Source: Amycolatopsis nivea
GTDB taxonomy: Bacteria > Actinomycetota > Actinomycetes > Mycobacteriales > Pseudonocardiaceae
Assembly: GCF_004522235.1 (NCBI RefSeq)
Contig: NZ_SDLT01000033.1
Location: 50,670 to 114,669, forward strand
Direction: 5' to 3'
Length of the DNA: 64,000 bases
The notes under the pieces are model-generated. The model worked only from the letters and a program-made list of their open reading frames with translations. It was not told where the DNA came from and did no database searches. The position numbers and the translations under genes are program-made. Position 1 is the first letter of the stretch. Every line of letters starts with the position of its first letter. Below are positions 42,065 through 50,150 of the stretch, piece after piece.

Positions 42065-43197
42065 GCTTGCCTCCGGTATTCCGCGAGCGCCGTGCACAGG
42101 CGGTCGATGTCGTCGGTGGTGTTGTAGCAGTGGAAGGAGATCCGCAGGTTCGACCCGCGCGGCGCGGTGACGATGCGGCGGGCGGCGAGGAAGTCCGCCA
42201 GGGCAACGGGATCGGCGTCGACCAATGCGACTTGCGGGCCGGGGCGAGCGTCGGGGGCCGGTCCGTTCAGGGTTTCGCCAGCAGCGGTGAGGCGTTCGGT
42301 GGTTTCCGCGACCAGGCGTTCGACGTGGGCCCAGGCTGCGGCGGGATCGAGGTGGCTGAGGACTTCGATGCCGGCGCGGGCGGCGTAGGCGGCGGGGATT
42401 CCGGGAGTGCCGGATTCGAAACGGCGGGCGCTGGTCGGGACGTCGAGGAGCGCGGGATCGAAGTCCAACGGGTCGACGCGGCCGAACCAGCCGGTCATCC
42501 GCGGCGGCTGGTGGTCTTCGACGCCGCTGCGGGCGAACAGCACCGCGATTCCGGGCAGGCCAAGCAAATACTTGAGGGTGCCGGTGACCAGATAGTCGCA
42601 GTCCAGTTGTGTGACGTCTACGGGGACGACGCCGACCGCTTGGTAGGCATCGACTAAAACTCGGGCCCCGACGGCTCGCGCGTGTTTGGCGATTTCGTTC
42701 ACCGGTTGCAGGGAACCGTTGGTGTACAAGGCGAACGGGATCGATACGAGCCGAGTCGACGAGCCGATCTGAGCCCGGTAAGCCTCGATCACCCCGAGCG
42801 AACGCATCGCGTCCTGGCTGACCCACCGCATCTGCTCGCGTGCCGGACGTTGCGCGTGCAGCACCTGCCCGACGCTGGGAAACTCCGACGCCATCGACAC
42901 AATCACGCCGCCGTCGTCGAAGTCGACCGCGTTGACCGCCTGAAAAGCGGCGTGCGACGCAGAGGGCACCAACGCGATCTCGTCCGGGTGCGCGTGGAGG
43001 AAACCCGCCGCGGCGGTGCGCAAACGCTCGACTTCGGTCATCCACGGACCCCACGGCGCACCCTGGTCGCGCAGCGAATACGCCAGCTCCCCCAATGCCG
43101 CGGTGACCTGCGTGGAAACCGCGCCCTGGCTGCACGAAGCCAGGTGCGTGGTGTCGGCCAAACTGGGGAACTGGGCACGGAACCGGTCGGGATCCAC
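42061..43197 (-). CDS. class V aminotransferase (isopenicillin-N epimerase/desulfurase-like)
   Basis: A 378-residue fold-type I PLP enzyme. VLVDAYQAVGVVPVDV carries the PLP Asp and the Gln/His position; the Lys is in LVTGTLKYLLGLPG; RGSNLRISFHCYNT has the carboxylate-binding Arg. GTG 43197 has GGAGGT five bases upstream. There is no cysteine-loop typical of IscS, so amino transfer, epimerisation or elimination is more likely than desulfuration. First gene of the coupled pair with the amidohydrolase; divergent from the transport genes. Confidence 0.89.
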   Translation of the reverse strand: MDPDRFRAQFPSLADTTHLASCSQGAVSTQVTAALGELAYSLRDQGAPWGPWMTEVERLRTAAAGFLHAHPDEIALVPSASHAAFQAVNAVDFDDGGVIVSMASEFPSVGQVLHAQRPAREQMRWVSQDAMRSLGVIEAYRAQIGSSTRLVSIPFALYTNGSLQPVNEIAKHARAVGARVLVDAYQAVGVVPVDVTQLDCDYLVTGTLKYLLGLPGIAVLFARSGVEDHQPPRMTGWFGRVDPLDFDPALLDVPTSARRFESGTPGIPAAYAARAGIEVLSHLDPAAAWAHVERLVAETTERLTAAGETLNGPAPDARPGPQVALVDADPVALADFLAARRIVTAPRGSNLRISFHCYNTTDDIDRLCTALAEYRRQA

Positions 43198-43370
43198 GAG
43201 TCACCTCCGCGAGAACTGCCGTCAGCCACAGTGAACAGTGAGCACTTCCACTGCGCAACCCTCTCTCGCGTCGCCACGATTGTCGTGATTGACGCAACAC
43301 AAGTCATCGCTCACACTGATGCACATTCATCCAGGCTGAACACATCGACGTGGGTAGCTGAGGAGCGATC

Positions 43371-43598
43371 ATGACCCGAACCGCACCAGGCAACCGCCGC
43401 CGCTGGCATTGGCTTCTGCTCGTCGTCCCGTTCGCGTGGTGCGTCGCGGCGATCCCCCTGGTCAACCGGATCGACTACGTCTTCGGCTCGATCCCGTTCC
43501 TGCTGGTGTGGATGACCGCGGGCGTGCTGATCGGCTCGGGCGCGATCGGTCTCGTCTACGCGATCGACCGCCGCCGCGGCGACCTGGACCGGGTGTAG
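43371..43598 (+). CDS. DUF3311 small membrane subunit
   Basis: A 75-residue protein with two transmembrane helices (HWLLLVVPFAWCVAAIPLV and SIPFLLVWMTAGVLIGSGAIGLVYAI). DUF3311 genes sit immediately upstream of solute:sodium symporter genes, as here (4-base gap), and are likely small partners of them. GAGGAG lies five bases before the ATG. Confidence 0.9.
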   Translation: MTRTAPGNRRRWHWLLLVVPFAWCVAAIPLVNRIDYVFGSIPFLLVWMTAGVLIGSGAIGLVYAIDRRRGDLDRV

Positions 43599-43602
43599 CG
43601 CG

Positions 43603-45108
43603 ATGGCACTGGCACTCGCTCTCCTGATCGCGGTCGGCTCGATCGTCTGGGGCACCGTCGCCGCCGCGCGCGGCCGGGCGATGAATCTGCAGGAATGGTC
43701 CGTCGGCGGACGCCGGTTCGGCACCTGGCTGTTCTGGTTCCTGCTGGTCGGCGAAACCTTCACGACGTTCGCGCTGCTCGGCGCGTCGCAGGGCGTGTTC
43801 AGCAACGGCGCGCCCGGGTTCTACGTCCTCGGCACGGTCGTGCTGACCGCGGCGGTCGGCTACTGGGTGGTGCCGAAGATCTGGCGCGCGGGCAAACAGC
43901 ACGGCCTGGTCACCATGGCCGACTACTTCACCACCCGCTTCGAAGCCCGCTGGTTCGGCGGCCTGATCGCGGTCTTCGGGATCGTCGCGCTGCTGCTGTA
44001 CGCGCAGGTCCAGTTGACCGGGCTCAGCCTGATCCTGGCGAGCCTGTTCGGCAGCGAGGTCCCGTCGCTCGTCTATGTCGTCGCCGGCGGGGCGCTGGTC
44101 GCCGGGTTCGTGCTGGTCGGCGGGATGCGCAGCGCCGCGTTCACCGCGATCGTCAAGGACGTCCTGCTGATCGCGATCCTGCTCGTGGTCGCGATCGGCG
44201 CGGCGGACGCGGCCGGCGTGAGCGGTCCGCTCGGCGTGTTCGACGCGATGAAACAAGCGCATCCGAACGGCGCGACACTGCCCGGACTCCACGGTTCGAC
44301 CGCCACGAACACCTGGTGGTGGATGAGCTTCCTGCTGCTCACACCGCTGGGCTCGTTCGCGCTGCCGCACATGTTCCAGGTGTCCTACAGCGCGAAGGAC
44401 GTCGCGACGATCCGCCGCAATCAAGTCGTCCAGCCGCTGTATTCGCTGTTCTACGTCCTGATCGTGATGATCGCGCTCGCCGCGGTGCTCGCACTGCCGA
44501 AGCTGACCGACAAACAGGCGAACGCGTCGCTGCTGATTTTCGTGCGCGAGAAGTATCCGGAATGGGTCATCGGGTTGCTCGGCGGTGCGGGCATTCTCGT
44601 CGCGCTGGTGCCGACCGCGGTGCTCGTGCTCGCGGCCAGCAGTCTGTTCACCCGCAACGTGCTCGGGGCCCGGTCGAAAAAATGGGCCTCGTCGCTGACT
44701 GCGATGCGCGTGGGCGTCCTCGTTTTCACTGCGCTTTCCGTACTTCTTGTCGCGCACAGCAACGAAAAACTGCTGAGCATCATGACGAACGTGTACAGCG
44801 CCGTCGGCCAGCTGGCTCCCGCACTGTTCCTTTCGATGCTGTGGCACCGGGTCACCGCGCCCGGACTGGCGGCGGGTGCGTTGTGCGGCGGGCTGATCGT
44901 CGGCGTGCCCGCGCTCGGTTCGCTCGTCGCGCACGCGATGCCGCCCGGAACCGTCGTCGGATTGCCCGCGCTCGTCGTCAACCTGATCGTGACGGTGGCG
45001 GTCAGCCTGGTGACCCGCCCGCCGTCGCGCACCGCGGTCGAAGTCGGGGCAGGGGACCGCCCAGCGGGACCCGCGGAGGCCAGTGACCTGCGCCGGAGCA
45101 CCGTTTGA
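43603..45108 (+). CDS. solute:sodium symporter (SSS) family permease
   Basis: A 501-residue permease with about 13 helices. LQEWSVGGRRFGTWLFWFLLVGETFTTFALLGASQGVF is the typical SSS start, and VSYSAKDVATIRR and LVPTAVLVLAASSLFTRNV the later core. It imports a small organic solute with sodium. Given the divergent amidohydrolase and aminotransferase, an amino acid, dipeptide or similar nitrogen compound is likely. Followed by the XRE-cupin regulator. Confidence 0.93.
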   Translation: MALALALLIAVGSIVWGTVAAARGRAMNLQEWSVGGRRFGTWLFWFLLVGETFTTFALLGASQGVFSNGAPGFYVLGTVVLTAAVGYWVVPKIWRAGKQHGLVTMADYFTTRFEARWFGGLIAVFGIVALLLYAQVQLTGLSLILASLFGSEVPSLVYVVAGGALVAGFVLVGGMRSAAFTAIVKDVLLIAILLVVAIGAADAAGVSGPLGVFDAMKQAHPNGATLPGLHGSTATNTWWWMSFLLLTPLGSFALPHMFQVSYSAKDVATIRRNQVVQPLYSLFYVLIVMIALAAVLALPKLTDKQANASLLIFVREKYPEWVIGLLGGAGILVALVPTAVLVLAASSLFTRNVLGARSKKWASSLTAMRVGVLVFTALSVLLVAHSNEKLLSIMTNVYSAVGQLAPALFLSMLWHRVTAPGLAAGALCGGLIVGVPALGSLVAHAMPPGTVVGLPALVVNLIVTVAVSLVTRPPSRTAVEVGAGDRPAGPAEASDLRRSTV

Positions 45109-45121
45109 CGATAATGATCGG

Positions 45122-45658
45122 GTGACCGTGACGAGGATCCGCGAATTCCGCACCCTGCGCGGGCTGACCGTGCGCCAGCTCGCCGACCAGGCGGGCGTGT
45201 CGACCGGGTTGATCAGCCAGGTCGAGCGGGGCGTCACCGACCCCAGCCTGGAAACCATGCGGCGCATCGCCGAGGTGCTCGACATCCCGCTGTTCAGCCT
45301 GTTCCAGGAGCCGGACGAGGAAACCGTCGCGGTGATCCGGCACGACGACCGGTACCGGATCTCCTCGCCGCACCACGCGATCACCTACACCCGCGCCTCC
45401 CCCGGCGGCGCGAAGCTCGAGGTGCTCGAAGGCGTGCTCGAACCCGGCGGCGCCTCGTCCGACGAACTGCGCTCGCATCCCTCCGAGGAATGCGTGGTGG
45501 TGATCGCCGGACGGCTGACCGTCCAGGTCGGCGAGCAGACGCACGTGCTCAAGACGGGCGACAGCTGCCACTTCGATTCGACCATCCCGCACCGCTTCCG
45601 CAACGACGGCCGGACCACCGCCCGTTTCCTCGTGAGCGTCACTCCACCGAGTTACTGA
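45122..45658 (+). CDS. XRE-family regulator with cupin sensor domain
   Basis: A 178-residue regulator. The HTH_XRE domain (IREFRTLRGLTVRQLADQAGVSTGLISQVERGVTDPSLETMRRIAEVL) is fused to a C-terminal cupin (EECVVVIAGRLTVQVGEQTHVLKTGDSCHFDSTIPHRF) that likely binds the pathway substrate. GTG 45122 starts 13 bases after the symporter stop. It is probably the regulator of the divergent catabolic/transport cluster at 40826-45108. Confidence 0.92.
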   Translation: MTVTRIREFRTLRGLTVRQLADQAGVSTGLISQVERGVTDPSLETMRRIAEVLDIPLFSLFQEPDEETVAVIRHDDRYRISSPHHAITYTRASPGGAKLEVLEGVLEPGGASSDELRSHPSEECVVVIAGRLTVQVGEQTHVLKTGDSCHFDSTIPHRFRNDGRTTARFLVSVTPPSY

Positions 45659-45676
45659 TACTTCCGTCGGAAGTAT
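45658..45676. promoter_or_regulatory. 19-base perfect palindrome
   Basis: ATACTTCCGTCGGAAGTAT lies exactly at the stop codon of the XRE-cupin gene and 56 bases before the AraC gene. Nine-base perfect arms around one central base resemble a regulator operator more than a terminator (no loop, no T-run). It could serve the AraC regulator or another protein. Confidence 0.55.
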
Positions 45677-45732
45677 CGTGGCCAAAATTGGTCTAGACTT
45701 TTCGTTCCGAAACCGGCGAAAAGGACGGACTG

Positions 45733-46668
45733 ATGCGAGGGACGACGGTGCCTCCGGGAATGTGCTGCCGACCGGTCAAAACCGGTGAACTTCCGCTGCA
45801 CCGGCTCGAGGTGCCCGCGCCCGACGCGGTGCCGTTCGCGGTCGGGTCTTTCGACGCGGTGGGCCCGTTGTCGAGGGCGGAATTCCCGCACCGGCACACG
45901 TTTTACGAAATCGTGCTCGTCACCGGAGGGACCGGCGCGCACGTGGTCGACCTGACGCGGTGGGAGCTGAGCCCGCCGCACCTCGGCGTCGTCACGCCGG
46001 GCCAGGTGCACCACTGGGAGGCGAGCGAACTCGCCGGATCGGTCGTGCTGTTCACCGACGATTTCCTGTTCGACCATCCGGCCGACCGCGAAACCCTGCG
46101 CAGGCTGCGCGAACGGCCGTGGCTGCGGCTGGACCGGGCCGAACACGACCGGACTGCGCGGCTGATCGCCGAACTCGAGGAGGAATTCCGCCGCGGCGGC
46201 GAGGACGGCGAATCCGTGCTGCGCGCGCTGCTGCACGTGTTGATCGTGCGCGCCGGGCGGCTTCCCGGGATTCCGTCCGCGCCGGCACCCGCCCGCGCAC
46301 GTGCGGTAGCGGCGGAATTCGCGCAGCAGGCGGAAAAATCCGAGCTGGGACTGTGGTCGGTGCGCGCGCACGCCGAACGGCTCGGCGTCACTCCCGGCTA
46401 TCTCACCGAAGCCGTCAAGGCGGCAACCGGGCGTACCGCGGCGGAATTGGTGCGCGAGGCGCGGACCCAGGAGGCGAAACGGTTCCTGCTGCGGACGAAT
46501 CTGTCCGTGCGACAGGTGGCCAGCCGCGTCGGATTCGCTGACCCGGCCTACTTTTGTCGGTTCTTTCGGCGCGAAACCGGGTTGAGCCCCGGCGGATTCC
46601 GCCGCACCGGCGACACCGCCCCGAAGATTCACCACGACTGCATGACTCCGTCCATCGCTGCGGGCTGA
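45733..46668 (+). CDS. AraC-family regulator with cupin domain
   Basis: A 311-residue protein. An N-terminal cupin sensor (FPHRHTFYEIVLVTGGTGAHVVDLTRWELSPPHLGVVTPGQVHHWE) is followed by a C-terminal double HTH (AERLGVTPGYLTEAVKAATGRT and LSVRQVASRVGFADPAYFCRFFRRETGLSPGGFR). Start ATG 45733 follows AAGGACGG. It precedes the intradiol dioxygenase by 49 bases in the same direction and may activate it in response to an aromatic compound. Confidence 0.93.
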   Translation: MRGTTVPPGMCCRPVKTGELPLHRLEVPAPDAVPFAVGSFDAVGPLSRAEFPHRHTFYEIVLVTGGTGAHVVDLTRWELSPPHLGVVTPGQVHHWEASELAGSVVLFTDDFLFDHPADRETLRRLRERPWLRLDRAEHDRTARLIAELEEEFRRGGEDGESVLRALLHVLIVRAGRLPGIPSAPAPARARAVAAEFAQQAEKSELGLWSVRAHAERLGVTPGYLTEAVKAATGRTAAELVREARTQEAKRFLLRTNLSVRQVASRVGFADPAYFCRFFRRETGLSPGGFRRTGDTAPKIHHDCMTPSIAAG

Positions 46669-46717
46669 TCTCCTCCCTACCGTCGAGGGGAATCCCGAGC
46701 CCCACCGAGGAGCAGGC

Positions 46718-47545
46718 ATGGACGAAGACAGAAAGTTCAGCCGCAAGGCAGTGCTGAAGGCCGCGCTGGCCGCCGGAGTCGCCGCGCCGGTGGCACTCGT
46801 CGGCGGCCCCGCCTTGGCCCGCACGAATTTCGCCGGCGGGCAGAAGGTCGAGCCCACCCCGTACTGCCACGACGGCGACGAGCCGACGATCGACCAGACC
46901 GAAGGCCCGTACTTCAAGCCGAACTCCCCCGAGCGCAGCGTGCTCGTCGACGCCAACACCCCGGGCCAGCGGCTCACCGTGAGCGGCTACGTGTTCGGGC
47001 TGTCCTGCCAGCCCGTCAGCCGCGCACTGCTGGACTTCTGGCAGGCGGACGTGAACGGCGCGTACGACAACGTCGGCTACACCTTCCGCGGCCACCAGTA
47101 CACGAACGACCTCGGCGAGTTCAAGCTGACGACGATCGTGCCCGGCCTCTACCCCGGCCGGACGCGGCACATCCACGTCAAGGTGCAGGCCCCCGGGGAG
47201 CCGATCCTGACGACCCAGCTGTACTTCCCGGGCGAACCGCGGAACAACACCGACACGATCTTCGACCCGCGGCTGCTCATGACCGTCCGCGACGCCCCGA
47301 ACAACGCCAAGGAGGCGGCGTTCGACTTCGTGCTCAACGTCCAGCAGACGCCGACCGGCGGGCCCTCGACGAGTCCGACGTCGCCGACCGGCCAGCCCGG
47401 CGGGACGTCCTGGACCGCGGGCAAGTCGTATACCGCTGGCACGCGCGTCACGTTCAACGGGGTCAGCTACGTGTGCCTGCAGGGCCACACCGCCCAGCAG
47501 GGCTGGGAACCGCCCAACGCGCCAGCGTTGTGGCAGAAGGGCTGA
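46718..47545 (+). CDS. exported intradiol ring-cleavage dioxygenase with CBM5/12-like tail
   Basis: A 275-residue enzyme. A twin-arginine-like signal with RK in place of RR (FSRKAVLKAAL, cleavage after ALA near residue 34) is followed by the intradiol catalytic domain with iron ligands Y116, Y144, H150 and H152 (GAYDN, PGLYPGRTRHIH). After a Ser/Thr/Pro/Gly linker, residues ~229-275 (SWTAGKSYTAGTRVTFNGVSYVC...) form a CBM5/12-like domain. A known relative is the carbohydrate-binding extracellular dioxygenase of Streptomyces sp. SirexAA-E. Likely acts on plant-derived catechols outside the cell. Confidence 0.92.
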   Translation: MDEDRKFSRKAVLKAALAAGVAAPVALVGGPALARTNFAGGQKVEPTPYCHDGDEPTIDQTEGPYFKPNSPERSVLVDANTPGQRLTVSGYVFGLSCQPVSRALLDFWQADVNGAYDNVGYTFRGHQYTNDLGEFKLTTIVPGLYPGRTRHIHVKVQAPGEPILTTQLYFPGEPRNNTDTIFDPRLLMTVRDAPNNAKEAAFDFVLNVQQTPTGGPSTSPTSPTGQPGGTSWTAGKSYTAGTRVTFNGVSYVCLQGHTAQQGWEPPNAPALWQKG

Positions 47546-47558
47546 TCCCCTCCCCACG

Positions 47559-47590
47559 AGAACGGCGGGCTCCCCCGGGCCCGCCGTTCT
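47559..47590 (+). terminator. terminator after the dioxygenase
   Basis: Perfect 12-base arms AGAACGGCGGGC / GCCCGCCGTTCT with an 8-base loop; no long U-tract. Confidence 0.75.
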
Positions 47591-47693
47591 CCGTTCTCCG
47601 GGAATTTCCGAGAAGCCCGGCACGCGCTGTCGAGTTACGGTCGACGCGTTCGTCTTCCATTGCGAACTCGCCGGACCGGCCCTCGGAGGACAC

Positions 47694-48056
47694 ATGCTGT
47701 ACCTGCTGGTGATCTACAACTGCGACCGCCCGGAACCCGGCGATCCGGCCTTCCCGGACGCGCTGGCCAGGGTGAACGCGTTCGCCGACGAATGCCGCCG
47801 GCGCGGGGCGCTCGTGTCCGAGCATCCGCTGCAAGGCGAGCACACCGCCACCACGGTCAGCGTCCGCGACGGGAAGACGCTGATCACCGACGGGCCGTTC
47901 CTGGAGACCCACGAGCATCTCGGCGGCGTCTACGTCCTGGACTGCCGCGATCTCGACGAAGCCCTCGAACTCGCCGCGCTGTGCCCGATGGCCGCGGTCG
48001 GCACCGTCGAGGTGCGCCCGGTCGCCAGTGTGCCCGGGCTGACCGGCCACGCATGA
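47694..48056 (+). CDS. DGPF (YCII-like) protein
   Basis: A 120-residue YCII-fold protein carrying the diagnostic DGPF tetrapeptide (residues 66-69, TLITDGPFLETHEHLGG). DGPF proteins are found beside ECF42 sigma factors, as here: its stop overlaps the sigma gene start as ATGA. GGAGG lies four bases before the ATG. Biochemical role unknown. Confidence 0.92.
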   Translation: MLYLLVIYNCDRPEPGDPAFPDALARVNAFADECRRRGALVSEHPLQGEHTATTVSVRDGKTLITDGPFLETHEHLGGVYVLDCRDLDEALELAALCPMAAVGTVEVRPVASVPGLTGHA

Positions 48057-49258
48057 CGTCGCCGCTGCTGCGGGAGGTCTATCGCGAGCACCGGGCCCGG
48101 ATGCTCGCGGCGCTGGTCCGCGTCCTCGGCGACTTCGAACTCGCCGAGGACGCGCTCCAGGACGCCTGCGCGCTCGCCCTGCGCAGCTGGGGCGACAAGC
48201 CGCCGGACGACCCCATGGCGTGGCTGCTGACCGCCGCCCGCAACAGCGCGATCGACCGGCTCCGGCGCGCCCGCCGCGGCCTGGAGAAGCTCGCTCAGCT
48301 CGGGGAACAGCCGGAGGTCACGGTGGATCGGTCCGAGGACAGCCTGCTCGCGATCGGCGACGAACGGCTCAGTCTCGTCTTCACCTGCTGCCACCCCGCG
48401 CTCGCCGAGGAGGCCCGCGTCGCGTTGACCCTGCAGGCGGTGGCCGGGCTGACCGCGGCGCAGATCGCGCGGACGTTCCTGGTCAGCGAGGCGACGCTGG
48501 CGCAGCGGCTGGTGCGGGCCAAACGCAAGATCCGCGACGCCGGGATCAGCCTCGCCGTACCGGCCGATCATCTGCTGCCGGAGCGGTTGTCCGGGGTCTT
48601 GGCGGTGTTGTACTTGATCTTCACCCAAGGCTACACCGCGCCGGAACACCGGGAGCTGCAACAGGAAGCGATCCGGCTGGCGAAACTGGTCGCGACGCTC
48701 ATGCCGGACGAACCCGAGGCGCTCGGCCTGGTCTCGCTGCTGCTCGTGCACGATTCGCGCACCGCCGCTCGCTACACGCCGGACGGCGACGTCGTGTTGC
48801 TCGAAGACCAGAACCGAAGCCGTTGGGACCACGACGAAATCGCCGAAGCGATCGGTCTGCTGGACCGGGCGCTGCGCTTCGAGAATCCTGGGCCGTATCA
48901 GTTGCAGGCCGCCATTGCCGTCCAGCACGCGCAGGCTCGTTCCGCCGCGGACACCGACTGGGCAGCGATCGCCGGGCTGTATCAACGGTTGTACGAAACG
49001 AATCCGTCGCCGGTGATCGCGTTGAACCACGCCGTCGCGGTCGCCATGGCCACCAGTCCGGAAGAAGGCCTGGCGCTGATCGACGGTATCGACGGGCTTG
49101 ACCGGTACCACCTCATGCACGCCGCGCGCGCCGATCTGCTGCGCCGGCTCGGCCGTACCGACGAGGCGATGGCCGCGTACCGGCGCGCCCACGAACTCGC
49201 TCTCAATCCAGCCGACCGGCGATTCCTCGCCAGCCGCTTAACCACCTTGGAGTCCTGA
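48053..49258 (+). CDS. ECF42-type RNA polymerase sigma factor with C-terminal TPR-like extension
   Basis: A 401-residue sigma factor. Region 2 (LLREVYREHRARMLAALVRVLGDFELAEDALQDACALAL) and region 4 (EARVALTLQAVAGLTAAQIARTFLVSEATLAQRLVRAKRKI) are followed by a ~200-residue TPR-like domain (DUF6596-type, including ATLMPDEPEALGLVSLLLVHDSRTAAR). There is no anti-sigma gene; in the ECF42 group the extension is thought to control activity. It is coupled at both ends: ATGA with DGPF and TGATG with the AhpD-like gene. Confidence 0.93.
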   Translation: MTSPLLREVYREHRARMLAALVRVLGDFELAEDALQDACALALRSWGDKPPDDPMAWLLTAARNSAIDRLRRARRGLEKLAQLGEQPEVTVDRSEDSLLAIGDERLSLVFTCCHPALAEEARVALTLQAVAGLTAAQIARTFLVSEATLAQRLVRAKRKIRDAGISLAVPADHLLPERLSGVLAVLYLIFTQGYTAPEHRELQQEAIRLAKLVATLMPDEPEALGLVSLLLVHDSRTAARYTPDGDVVLLEDQNRSRWDHDEIAEAIGLLDRALRFENPGPYQLQAAIAVQHAQARSAADTDWAAIAGLYQRLYETNPSPVIALNHAVAVAMATSPEEGLALIDGIDGLDRYHLMHAARADLLRRLGRTDEAMAAYRRAHELALNPADRRFLASRLTTLES

Positions 49259-50103
49259 TGAGACTGTCCATTCTCGACAACGGACATCGCCTGCGCGCCA
49301 AGATGTTCATGTCGGCCACGTCGAAACAGCCGCCGGACATAGTCAAGATGCTGTTGTACCGGCCCGGCTTTTTCGCCCGGCCGTTGCTGGACGTCACCGT
49401 TCCGGCGATGCGCGGCCCGTCGTTCTGGACGGCCGGGGAACGCGAATTCCTCGCCATGTCAACGGCGTTGCTGCACGAGTGCCCGTTCTGCATCGACTCG
49501 CACGCGGAGCTGACCCGGATCGCCGGACAAGGCGAGATCGACCCGTCGCGGCCGGACGCGGCGCGGCCCGAGGTGCGCACCGTTCGGGCGTTCCTGGAGA
49601 CCGTCACGCTGAACCCGGACCAGATCGTGCTGCCGGATCTTCCGCCGGAGGCGATTCGCGAAGCGCTGCGGGTGAATCTGGTGTGGAACATCGTCAACCG
49701 GCTCGCGAACGCGTTCGGCTTCATGCTTCGCGAAGGGCAACTGGAGAGCGGGACCCGTGCCTTGCACAAATTCGGGTACCGGTTCCCCGGGTTTCTGCTC
49801 GCCGGTGGTCCGAGCGGCAAGCACGAGGATCCGGTGGAGAACCTGCGGTATTCCGTGTTCACTGCACCCGCGTCAACCGACCCGGCGCTGCGCAAGGCGG
49901 CGGCCAGCGGCGACGGCCTGCCCGCGCCGTTGCAGCCGTTCGCGGAGAAGGTTCGCGACGCGTCTTACCGGCTCACCGACGCCGATTTCGCCGAGCTGAC
50001 CACGAAATACCAGGAAGACGAGGTCTACGAGATCGCCGTCGCCGCGGCCGTCGGCGCCGCGTTGCGCAGTTTCGATGCCGGGCAACGAAAACTCGCCGCA
50101 TAA
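49258..50103 (+). CDS. carboxymuconolactone decarboxylase/AhpD-like protein
   Basis: A 281-residue protein with a CMD-like core. C75 and C78 in ECPFCIDSH form the AhpD-type redox pair, in MSTALLHECPFCIDSHAEL. The length is about double that of AhpD, with an additional C-terminal half without recognised motifs. The start overlaps the sigma-factor stop (TGATG), so it is the third gene of the DGPF-ECF42 operon. Peroxide or related stress detoxification is plausible. Confidence 0.85.
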   Translation: MRLSILDNGHRLRAKMFMSATSKQPPDIVKMLLYRPGFFARPLLDVTVPAMRGPSFWTAGEREFLAMSTALLHECPFCIDSHAELTRIAGQGEIDPSRPDAARPEVRTVRAFLETVTLNPDQIVLPDLPPEAIREALRVNLVWNIVNRLANAFGFMLREGQLESGTRALHKFGYRFPGFLLAGGPSGKHEDPVENLRYSVFTAPASTDPALRKAAASGDGLPAPLQPFAEKVRDASYRLTDADFAELTTKYQEDEVYEIAVAAAVGAALRSFDAGQRKLAA

Positions 50104-50104
50104 C

Positions 50105-50143
50105 GCGAACCGGCGGCCAGGACGCACCCGGCCGCCGGTTCGC
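50105..50143. terminator. convergent terminator
   Basis: Perfect 14-base arms GCGAACCGGCGGCC / GGCCGCCGGTTCGC with an 11-base loop between the AhpD-like gene and the lipoprotein gene. Confidence 0.8.
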
Positions 50144-50150
50144 GATCCGC

